Of a DNA stretch of 64,000 nucleotides, positions 12,701-30,056 are shown one piece after another. Both the position numbers and the translations under genes were made by a program. Below the pieces are notes generated by a model. It had not been told where the DNA came from. It saw nothing but the letters and a program-made list of their open reading frames with translations, and made no database searches. The number at the start of each line of letters is the position of its first letter. Positions within the stretch are counted from its first letter, which is position 1. The DNA comes from Urechis unicinctus (lineage: Eukaryota; Annelida; Polychaeta; Xenopneusta; Urechidae), in NCBI GenBank assembly GCA_034190875.2, contig CM067354.1:4666815-4730814 (forward strand), in the 5' to 3' direction.

Positions 12701-15700
12701 CGCTTGTACCAGCGATGTATATTGGAGCAGCAAAAAGTTGTCACTATAAATAGCCAATCGCCGTAAACGGCTGATAACTTAAAAGTTGGTCATATACTTT
12801 CTGCCGTCGATTTACCAGGAGATAAGTTCTGTTTGGCAATAATATCATCATATATTATTGTATGAGCTACTGCTTTAGGGGAACTCCCATTTCTCTATTC
12901 CGCTGTCAAATTTGAAGCAATATCTTTTCTATCAAGTTATAAAATGTGTCATATTTCGATCCATCGATTGACTTGGCGTCGTACTTTGTACTAGCCATGT
13001 CTTTAAACAAGGTTGCCCTCATATATTGTTCACTCATGAGCAACGGCGGAAGTCATAGAGACTGTTTGCCAATGCGTTAATATACTTTGGTCATTTTATA
13101 AAATGATCTATTCAAAACTAGCGTAGACGTTACATTGCTAGATTTGACAACGTTTTCTCACCGTTTCTTCTTTTAATGTTCAAAAGTTAATAAATTTGTG
13201 AATTTATGAAATCCTCATTTGGTGATGCATCATAAAAAACATTGCGTTTCTGAGGAAGCAAATATGTTACATTTAATGTCAAATGTCCTTTTGCAAGCAT
13301 GCAAGAACATGCATGTGCTAACGAGACATCAATCATCTTTTATGTCTAAGAGAACCTGTTGGTTGTGACAAATTGCACCATGGTGATTAGCATAAGCAAT
13401 GTTGCGGTTGAAAAGCAATTTATGATCATTGAGTCAGACGGAAAGGCTATTCCTTCATACGTAACATATTGCAGAAAATCGATTTAATGAACTACGATAT
13501 ACAGCAATTACTGAAGAGCATAATTGACCATGCAAACTGTCCCCATATTGTTATTGCTTGCGATCTAAGGCAGGATATTGTGACTATGTTTAACCGAAAA
13601 CCAATAACTAGTGGTAATCTTACACTTTTGCACAGAAACTTATTTAATACAGTTTGTTTAAAATTGCTCAAAAATGAGTTTAATGCGTATGACAAATTAT
13701 CCTGATAGTAACGCTTATATTGAATGGAAAATTTCATATTTAGTTGTTTTCTTTGATAATTGTGTTTACATTTACGATCATTGCATTTTGCGTATTCAAT
13801 TATCAATGATAACAGCATTATTGTGTCAAATAATCAGCTAATTGGTGAGTCGTTTTGGTAATTTTGCATTCAAGCAGTAAGTAATTCACTTAAAAAGGAT
13901 CTATTATTTTCCGCATTCTGCCATTGGTATTGGCATGTTGACTCGTCACAGCGGCTGGTCGCATGTTGTGGCATAATATGGCTGTCAGGAGATCTGAGTT
14001 GCGCACGGATTTCACAGTCGTGCGGTCTGCTGCTGTCTTTCTAAGCTAATACGATAGGTACGGGTTTTTTTACGGTGAGCATCCGCTTGCACATTTCGCA
14101 GAATGACCAAAATAGGAATTGTGAGGTGTTCATTAAAAGCGGAGTATTATACTTAAGGCTTAAACTATTATGATAGTAACTGCAATGGTTAGTGTAAACA
14201 ATTGCAGAAATATATTCTATCCAGTAAGAATGACTTAAGACACTAATCATTACATAGTGCATTGACCTGCGTTTGATAGTTTTCTACACTTTACACTCAG
14301 GAAAAGCTTTGCAATTAAAAATGAGAACTACTTTATTTACAGGGGAATTTTATCGGTTTTATGTTTATTAGCAGACTGAACGACAACGCATGTTTTCTGT
14401 ATTCACCCTAGTCGCCTCGAAAACATTGAATACTAATGATGGACTTGTGCGGAGATAAAGCACGTGGGCCGTGTGATTCCTTCGATGCGGCTACGCATAT
14501 GATTACTTTGCTCACTATAATCGGCATATCACCTTACAAACATACGAAATGTTCAATGTATTGGATAATATTAATGTTGATTTGCCTTTTTGGTTCGCAG
14601 TCCTGAGAACTCAAGACTTCTGAAATATTCGTACACCGGTACAAGTCTAGGAGCGATTTAAGAACGAATAGCTTTTCCATTAGCGTTGAGAGTCAATGGA
14701 ATAGTTTCACAACCAAGAGAGTTTCAGCTATCAATGTACTCTTTTAAAAACCAACTTCGCAAATGCATGTGCATATACGTGAATGAACGTGCGTGAATGT
14801 ATGAGTGTGTATGTGTTGGTAATAATAGTAGAATTTCGCTGCTTAGATGCAATGTGTTTATTTGTGGTTCAAATTGTTTTGGTTGAACAAAGGGCCCCCA
14901 ACACTTCTGATATATACATGCGAGTTATCAGTTATCTCGTATATTTCACTACATGTTATATTTGCTTTTTATTTGTTTCCGGAACTTAGTTGTTAACCCT
15001 TGTTAAAAACATCCAAAATTACGCCAATTAAAAAAGGCAACGAAACACACAAACACAACGGGTGATTTTCTGCATTACATTACATTTGAATAAACAAGGT
15101 TCCTTAGTGGCTAAACATATTCGAGAATAAGCGTTTACATCCAATTACTATGCATGTCAACGCTTTAGTCTTATTCTGGTTCTTTGAGTCGAATGCAAGG
15201 TCAAATAACATCACTGATTGCAAGGTATATGTAACGCTCAACATTTTCCCAATGCATTAGCTCTATACAAGCATAGACATACTATATCCGCTGCGTCGCA
15301 TGCACACATGTATGTATCCTAACGGGGAGCCACACAAACATGCACATCCGGGAAACTCCATTAGCAGTGGATCAGCTGGTCGGTTAGCACAAGCCTGTGA
15401 GCGCGTCAGCATAATAACGACAATCAAAAGGTCCAAACTCCAGTAACCAAAAACGAGCACTGCTATCAATATCTGATGGTTGTTGGTGGCGTTGCTTACA
15501 ACTGCATCGTTTGATATTGCAAATTGCCGTTACATTTATTGGTAATCAAGCGAGGTGTGGAAACCACACTGCATTAGGTGACCTCTGTGTCGCCTGCAGT
15601 GCACAATGATGCGGCCGGCAGAAAAAAAGAAACAACACATAGCACGAATACTCTCAAATTGCTAATGGAAACGAAACCTCGATGCACCAAATAAGCATAA

Positions 15701-15828
15701 AAAACAAATCTCCTGCGCGCTACACGAGTCCCGCCTCAGTACGTGTCAAACATTGCATTTGATTATTTTAAACGAACATATGCAGAAATAGAACAAGAAC
15801 CATGAAACTAAAATCACTAATAATATAT
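9781..15828. other. Long intergenic stretch, no supported gene
   Basis: About 6 kb with only short open frames. The longest (10108-10446 and 13492-13818 minus, 13469-13705 plus) show no domain I know. A T11G10 homopolymer junction lies at 10595-10615. Short hairpins occur, for example GCGACA...TGTCGC near 12687-12704. Confidence 0.5.
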
Positions 15829-16068
<240 letters not shown>

Positions 16069-16078
16069 ATCGTGTTAC

Positions 16079-16152
16079 TACGTGTGATATCGTCTACCTC
16101 CATAGCCCCCACATTCAAAGTCTGGCTATGGAGGTAGACGATGTTACCCGTG
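16079..16152. repeat. Inverted repeat with perfect 19-bp arms
   Basis: Arms at 16089-16107 (ATCGTCTACCTCCATAGCC) and 16124-16142 are perfect reverse complements around a 16-base loop. Allowing G-U pairs, the stem continues outward to about 16079/16152 with one mismatch, giving nearly 30 paired positions. It begins 12 bases after the GT tract. It could be a foldback element, a replication-slippage product or an RNA hairpin. The sequence alone does not decide. Confidence 0.9.
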
Positions 16153-16914
16153 TTTGATACAGTCTATATTTGTCCCAATCAGCTTTCATTGTTGCCTCTT
16201 TTATTTATGCAGCCTTCAGTGCTAGCTTCCGACGTTCAAGCTCTACGCGAAGGGTATCTGCGCAATAGTCATCCCTGCTCTGATATAATGCTTTGATGTT
16301 GATCTCAGTGGTAGAGGTAGTTATCATTAACAACTATTATATAAGCATTGGGGGGGCGGCCTTTCTTGGTCTATGTTGTCTTTTGAGATTTGTTGTCAGG
16401 GAGTTTTAACAGCCTCAAATAAAGTCATTGTTTGTTTTACTCGTAAATGCGATCAATTTGTTGCGTTACAATTGAGAAAGGTGTCCGCAAATTTTCTCAC
16501 ATCCCTGTATATATTCGGCCGTGGAAAGTATATTTTTAACGATATACGAATTTTGTTTACAGCAACACGATTCCCACAAACACTTTTTGCCGGGTATTTT
16601 ATGGTACATATATAAAAAAGATGCTTTCATGCAATTGCCACAGGACCGTATTTCTCAACAAGTAAGATTGATAGGATGACAAATAAATAACCAAAATGGT
16701 AAAATGTCACACAATCGACACTGTATATAATTTTTTATCTTATTGTATGAATGACCTTTAAGGCCGCTAATGGGCCGATCAAGATACGGGTTAGTGTGAT
16801 AGCTATTAATGCGTGTCGCACGCATAACTAAATTGCAAAACGGCACGTCTTTTCTAAAGCAGACGACGCCAGACAGAGTTCAAAAAAGGGATACGTGACG
16901 AGTTTCGGTCCTGT
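16153..16914. other. Unique sequence, no gene seen
   Basis: It lies downstream of the candidate exon at 16915-17118 on the minus strand, so part could be a 3' untranslated region if that exon is real. No clear polyadenylation arrangement was identified. Confidence 0.4.
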
Positions 16915-17118
16915 TTATTGTGTAAGAACAATGAAGCTAACGGCACGTTCTGGAAATAACCGCCTGCTAGAAAGCAGGCCATTGTAGACTAGGCAACCAT
17001 CATCATGAGCAAAACATGGAATTGCGGCATCGATGTTGTATCCAATCGTCACGCAATACTCCCTCATAACCCTCAGGGCAATCGCACTAGACTCATATTG
17101 AAAGGGTAATGCAATATA
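16915..17118 (-). CDS. Candidate terminal coding exon, unknown protein
   Basis: A 67-codon open segment starts after a possible acceptor (TTTCAAAAACCCAG, AG at 17120-17119, phase 0) and ends at the TAA at 16915-16917. Its residues look protein-like rather than repeat-derived, for example YESSAIALRVMREYC, then CFAHDDGCLVYNGLL, and it is less AT-rich than its surroundings. I do not recognise the family. No upstream exon was found, and the DNA just upstream (17170-17235) belongs to a local duplication, so this may be a fragment of a mobile element or simply a chance frame. Confidence 0.25.
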   Translation of the reverse strand, partial: YIALPFQYESSAIALRVMREYCVTIGYNIDAAIPCFAHDDGCLVYNGLLSSRRLFPERAVSFIVLTQ

Positions 17119-17169
17119 CTGGGTTTTTGAAATTATTTGTTTGGAGGTTGGGTGAGCATGTAATATAAG

Positions 17170-17339
17170 CAACCTTGCTTTATTAATGGAATATAAGATT
17201 GATTGGTGTATTGTTTATAACCGCAGTTTTATTTCCTCAAGGGATATCTATAAATGTTTTTGCTGTACTTGTTTCTTTCTGTGATGTCAGGTGGTTAGAG
17301 CATGGCGTTACAAACGCACATTATTTGTCAATTATTGTT

Positions 17340-17387
<48 letters not shown>

Positions 17388-17765
17388 ATATATACTGCAA
17401 AGCTATATATATATATATATATATCATTAGATATATATGAGATAGATATATACATTTATCTATATATATAACCGTATATATATAAATTATATATATAGTT
17501 ATATATATGTATATTTATATAAATATATGTATATACGTATATATACATATTATACATATATATAAATATATATAAATACATATAAAACGCCAGTCCGGCG
17601 TCGTGACTGTTCAGGTGGTAAAGAAATGTGATGGGTTCAAACCCACGAAAAATATAAAACCCTTTTCTTTCGTCTGTATTGTTATACAAACATGAGAAAT
17701 ATGCCACCTTGCTGGATTATAAATGATATAGATGGATTGGTGTAATTTTTATACCGCAGTTTTCT
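17170..17765. repeat. Pair of ~65-bp direct repeats flanking a TA tract
   Basis: 17170-17235 and 17700-17765 share CCTTGCT, GATTGGTGTA and CCGCAGTTTT in the same order with similar spacing. Between them lie tRNA A-box-like strings (AGGTGGTTAGAGCATGG near 17290, TTCAGGTGGTAAAG near 17610), a B-box-like GGGTTCAAACCC near 17635, and a TA microsatellite. This suggests a duplicated tRNA-related SINE fragment, but neither copy is complete. Confidence 0.5.
17338..17582. repeat. TA-rich microsatellite
   Basis: A pure TA core at about 17345-17384, followed by degenerate TATATGTATA and AAATATA variants. Confidence 0.95.
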
Positions 17766-17809
17766 TGTATAAAAACGAACGTGTCAATATACATTTCCAT
17801 ATATCTGTA

Positions 17810-17981
17810 TAAGTATATATTTATATATATATGTAAATTTATATATATATATATATATAAATATATGCATATATATAAACATGCATATATAAAATATAGA
17901 TAATTATAAATTTATATATATAAACATATAAAGATGTTTACATATAGATACATAAATAGATGTATACATTTATAACTATGC

Positions 17982-18022
<41 letters not shown>

Positions 18023-18048
18023 CCTAGATGTTTATATATATGTATAAT

Positions 18049-18095
<47 letters not shown>

Positions 18096-18104
18096 ATATT
18101 GTGA

Positions 18105-18147
<43 letters not shown>

Positions 18148-18596
18148 TATATATACATAAATATATACATAAATAATACATAGAGATATATATATTTGTT
18201 TTATATATATTATATATATCTATATATATTTAAATAAACGCATTTGCAAATGTACGTATACATTAACATCCCTTTATATGTGTTTATATAACAATGAAAA
18301 TATATATGTAAATGTATGGCTACATATATATATATATAAATATATATATATATACAAATATTCATATATATAAATATATATATATATACAAATATATACA
18401 TTCTATACATTCATATATATAAATATATATTTATACATTTGCATCAACGCACTTGCATATGTTTATATGAATTAACATAATGTTATATATATATGCAAAT
18501 ATACATGCATATATATATATATATATTATTTTTTATATATATATATGCATATATATATATATATAAATGTGTATGTCTTTATATATATATATATAA

Positions 18597-18633
<37 letters not shown>

Positions 18634-18649
18634 CAAATATATACATATA

Positions 18650-18687
<38 letters not shown>

Positions 18688-18765
18688 TGTACATGTATAT
18701 TCATATATATCCATATAAATATACATTTACATATTTATATATTTATCTATCTGTTTATATTGATC
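17810..18765. repeat. Long TA-rich degenerate microsatellite region
   Basis: Almost 1 kb of TATATA with ATACATA, ATGCATA and ATTTATA variants and several pure TA cores. All open frames here are translations of the repeat. Confidence 0.95.
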
Positions 18766-18978
18766 GCACATGCTTACCTGTTTGCCAAATGTTGCAAACA
18801 TCTGCCACCTAATCCCACATATTATGTAACACTAAAGATGGCATATAAAACATTGCTTTGTTGTAGATACCAATATGTCGACTCAATAATAATTGCCAAA
18901 TATGAGCGTCCTAGCCTCAAATAAGTGATACAACTCTAAGAATTTTTTTATGAGGAACATAGCGCTGCATTCTGCAAT

Positions 18979-19036
18979 GACAAACACGTAATTATGGAAC
19001 GCAAAATTAATCTGTACGTCGCGTCGCAGCTCCATT
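18979..19036 (+). repeat. 58-bp repeat, copy 1
   Basis: Matches 23332-23389 with four mismatches by eye. It begins GACAAACACGTAATTATGGA and ends GTCGCAGCTCCATT. The flanks are unrelated except for a GCAATG just upstream of both. Confidence 0.9.
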
Positions 19037-19539
19037 GATTGACCTGGAACGTTTTATAAATCGTACATTTGCTTATGATTGGTACTGTTTTGGTGATGAT
19101 ATATTTAATTGTGTAATCATGATGTTAACTATGCCTAAGGGCCAAACAACATTGCCATATGGTTAACCAAATCAGGAGAGCCCATATTAACATCGATTGG
19201 GACACTTTTATTGTGAAGTTAAGCCTATTGTCTTAATAAACATGTTATGTGCTTATATACAGTGGGTGAAAAGCAACGAAGATACACTTAATGGCTACAT
19301 CGGTTCGCGAGGGATGGTCTTCGAGGCAAGTTTTTTCCCCAGTCGGGTTGTTTCTCGCTTGAACTGAATGTGGTACATGTTATAAGTTGTCTGTTGAATA
19401 ATGTGACATATATCTGTTATATGAATGTGGAAGCATCAAGCCAAAGCACATATGGAATTAAATAGGTTGGGCACTCTTAATTATCTATATCAATGTAACT
19501 AAGTGGTGTGGTGTTGTATTCGTTAAACCTGTTATTTAA
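19037..19539. other. Unique sequence, no gene seen
   Basis: AT-rich, with no open frame above 60 codons and no repeat that I can support. Confidence 0.5.
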
Positions 19540-20060
19540 ATGTTGCAATGTATTGACCATTCAATCAGTTATTGGTACTGACTAATAATTGTTACCTATC
19601 ATTGTATGACTTTATTGAGTTGTTATCTGCACCTTGGATTGTATTTTTCCATCTTATAAATAGAAACTCGCATTTTAACGCTTGATTAATGTATTATCGA
19701 TGGTGGTTCTTGAATTGCAATGCACATATAATCTATCAGTGGTGCCTGATGAAGTATTTCTACAGTGATGTTATTTGTACCTAGTATTGTAATGCGTCAT
19801 TGATATGTCGTTGGTATTGCATTGCTCCATTGGTTTGTTATTGATATCTGGCATTGTAATGCTATATACTTTTTTGCAGCTAGCATTGTTAACTTTGAAT
19901 GATTGAATAGTCTTCGCTACCTGGCATTTAAATGATTTAATGATTCGTTAATGGTTGTTGCATTGCTAAGCTGGTCTGATCTTTAATTGGTAACTAGCAT
20001 TATTCTGTTAATTAATCCGTTATTGGTACCATACATTGCAGAGGTCAATTCATCACTTTT
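19540..20060. repeat. Degenerate ~45-50-bp tandem repeat
   Basis: The phrases TTATTGGTAC, TACCTAGTATTGTAATG, GATATCTGGCATTGTAATG, GCTACCTGGCATT and GGTAACTAGCATT recur about every 45-60 bases, each followed by an ATTGAT or TTAATGATTC-like string. Units are too diverged for exact limits. It looks like a decayed satellite. Confidence 0.55.
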
Positions 20061-21409
20061 TTTCTTTAACAATGGAAAATCAAGAAGCATTGGTATTTTG
20101 CTGATCATGTTTTTGTCGATGGTATCAAGTGACTTGAATGATTAAGTTTCTGGTAACTAATTATTCACATTATATGATGGTCATTTAAAGTATCGCATCT
20201 CTGGTGGAAAGGTTGGTTGTGAAGCTGCAATGACCTCAATAACACAGAAGTTTGTTCTTAATAATAATGAAAACGGTGTATGCGCCAAGAGATTGTAATT
20301 CCATTATGTCCAAATCAAAATTGATTCCATATTATGTATAAAGTCCATCAGAGGGTCCATATATGTCAATGCCTTAGACTACAGTGTAATTAATGAGGCA
20401 AGACATACAGTTTGCTTGAATTAACTTTAATGGACATTGAAAATGTGCAAATGGAGTAAGAGAATATCCACTAACAATAAAAACAACTCATAAAGAGACA
20501 TTTTTCTATGGAATAAGCAAGCATACATGCAAATATTCATCTGTCTCAATGGGGCTCTTCTTATGCATGCCCTGCTGGCTAGGATTGTAATCAGTAGATC
20601 AGCAGAGACTATTATTCAACTACAGTGATATACTGCCAGATGCAGAGCCCAGAGCCGTATCAAACCGCATATAAACGTAAATCACAAGCAGTGTACAACA
20701 ATTGTCATATGCAAATGATGCTATCCCCCAAAGAAGAGGGGCTCCGTTGGTGTTGGGTATAATGAATCATGAATGTAATCACCTAGTCTTCTGGTCCAAC
20801 AATTCCTCAACCAACATTCCTGTTACCTCCAGGCATGACGATTCGACACAACACAATGATTGGATCAAGTTGTAGCCTGAGAATTCATGATACTATGGCC
20901 TGAAAAAAACATACATAAGCACATTCAATCATGGCAGTTACTCGTATTATATTTGCATCAAGACAAGGGTGATACCATGTCAATATAAGTTGGAATTAGA
21001 ATGGATCACCACATTTGATATTTGTGTCTGTGTTTAGGGTCCATAATATAGGCAAACTATATAACTGCATTCCCAAAACATTCAGTGTTTTCAGATTGAA
21101 TACACTTGCTCAGGATCTACATATGGTTTGGTGGCATATTGGAATGATTGACAATTAAGGGTTATATCAGGTCAGGGTTTAGGATGTATATTTCCACTAT
21201 TTAGGTCAGCATTTCGGTTATGCTTGTAATATATATATTGTTGGAGCCTCATAACAAAGTAAATCAATGGAGTGCCCCCAACCCAGGGAATCAAATCACC
21301 AACCCCTCCACTTCCAGAGCAAGTCCTAGAAACTTGAATGATGAATTAATTTAAAGAAAGAAGAAAGATACTGAGGAGAATATCGAAAAACAGGATAAAG
21401 TATCATTGG
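20061..21409. other. Intergenic, no gene seen
   Basis: No open frame of note. An AT-rich run includes ATATATAT near 21228-21238. Confidence 0.5.
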
Positions 21410-21625
21410 ACTAGCTCTTTCGAACCTAGTACGGGGGCTGCTACGCCTCCCTCTTTCAACAATGTAATAAAACCTGATGTTGGTATGTTGGGCTACATTG
21501 GACACAGTAAAAAAACTCCCAAATGTATATCTATGTGACAATCCGAGCTCTTTTGAACTAAGTGGGGCTTGCGCTCCATTACTCGATCGACTGTTGGTAT
21601 GTTGGGCTAGACAATCCTCCTGGAT
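21410..21625 (+). repeat. ~130-bp imperfect tandem duplication
   Basis: CTAGCTCTTTCGAACCTAGT near 21411 parallels CGAGCTCTTTTGAACTAAGT near 21544. TGTTGGTATGTTGGGCTA recurs exactly at about 21478 and 21592. The long overlapping minus-strand open frame here shows the same internal repeat (AQHTN twice), so I do not treat it as a gene. Confidence 0.75.
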
Positions 21626-22292
21626 AATGAAATATATAAACTGTATCACTGCGTGTGGGTTGAGAAAGTACTTGATACTCATTGGGTCAATAGTGGTACG
21701 ATGATGACGTGGTTGACCTGCTGGTGACAAGCATTTGGCATCGGACCAAACACCAGATCCTTGGGAAAAACAAAGCAAGCCAACTCGCGCTGCATGTATT
21801 ATCGCCCTCATGCTTTACAAAACGAATTGGTTTCACTACCCAAAAAACCATTAACACACACGTAATTATTTCACCCACTACAATTGTATAACTTACCGTC
21901 AGTTCGATTCATAGAGAACATCTGGGTGGGTACAGTATTTTACACCGAAAAATCGCTGTCCGAGAGTCGCTTGAACATGAGGCATAATAAGCTTTGTGAC
22001 AGTCATCTTTTCAGGCGAGGAAACGGACCCGCTTTGAACTCAAATAATTTCATTTGGCCACAGAAAAGGCCCAGACACTGACACAAAAATGGTTCCTGGT
22101 GCATTCTTATAACTGGAATGCGTAGAACTATTCATTTGTCACGGGATGTTAATAGAAATTAAAAGATATTGTCTCTCTCAACTGTGCTGCAAATGTGGTG
22201 GTTTTTTTTCCAAACACCACAAATGCAGATCATCAATACTGTGCGGCAAATGTGCATGTAGTTACGACTGTCCGGCAAGCCTACAATTTAGC
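21626..22292. other. Unique sequence, no supported gene
   Basis: A short repeat of CTGTGCKGCAAATGTG near 22182 and 22239 yields a cysteine-rich reading frame (C-C-x-C and C-x2-C spacing). The underlying cause appears to be a roughly 57-bp tandem repeat, so no zinc finger is claimed. Confidence 0.4.
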
Positions 22293-22700
22293 ATGTATGT
22301 ATGTATGTATGTATGTATGTATGTATGTATGTATGTATGTATGTATGTATGTATGTATGTATGTATGTATGTATGTATGTATGTATGTATGTATGTATGT
22401 ATGTATGTATGTATGTATGTATGTATGTATGTATGTATGTATGTATGTATGTATGTATGTATGTATGTATGTATGTATGTATGTATGTATGTATGTATGT
22501 ATGTATGTATGTATGTATGTATGTATGTATGTATGTATGTATGTATGTATGTATGTATGTATGTATGTATGTACGTACGTATGTACGTACGTATGTACGT
22601 ATGTGTGTACGTACGTACGTACGTATGTATGTATGTATGTATGTATGTATGTATGTATGTATGTATGTATGTATGTATGTATGTATGTATGTATGTATGC
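22293..22700. repeat. (ATGT)n microsatellite, 408 bp
   Basis: About 102 tetranucleotide units. Pure ATGT runs flank a variant core at about 22571-22626, where TAC/ACG substitutions give ACGT and GTAC palindromes. All three plus frames stay open because the repeat has no stop codon, so the 137-187-codon frames here are artefacts. Confidence 0.97.
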
Positions 22701-25869
<3,169 letters not shown>

Positions 25870-26070
25870 CTTAGGCAGTGTTTCGGAGGAGGTACGAGAG
25901 TGTGTCAACTGCTTACAATACTCATTTCCTTTTTAAGGATCTTACTTTTGATGCCCACAGAGTAGTCTAATCCCATTATAAAAAAAAGCAGACGCTTACC
26001 CTGCTTGAAGCATGTGCCTGAAAATGCATTCATGACCGATGACCACAGCCCATTAAACTATCCAAGGAAA

Positions 26071-29892
<3,822 letters not shown>

Positions 29893-30026
29893 CAGCGGTA
29901 CTGTTTCCCTCTACAAAAAATTTCAGGCATTTTTGTAGCTTATACAAGATTTTTTTCGGTACTGGCGCAGTTACCCTACTATATATATACTTCTGACCCT
30001 GTGGCAGCTTATACAATATTTTTGCT
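29893..30026 (-). repeat. ~65-bp imperfect tandem repeat downstream of the polymerase
   Basis: GGTACTG...CCCT, a T-rich run and GCTTATACAA(G/T)ATTTTT occur twice in order, at about 29896-29955 and 29957-30022. A short inverted repeat, GGCCCC AAAC GGGGCT, follows at 30043-30058, next to the pseudogene's stop. Confidence 0.7.
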
Positions 30027-30056
30027 CACCTAAGGGCGCCGCGGCCCCAAACGGGG

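Noticed and set aside
21268..21330. B-box-like string on the minus strand suggesting another SINE
   Set aside because: Only a partial B-box match, with no A-box at the right distance, no tail and no target duplication.
21326..21811. 161-codon minus-strand frame
   Set aside because: It contains a DNA-level tandem duplication and no domain.
22165..22275. Cysteine-rich zinc-finger-like frame
   Set aside because: The spacing comes from a short DNA repeat (CTGTGCKGCAAATGTG) and the frame runs straight into the microsatellite.
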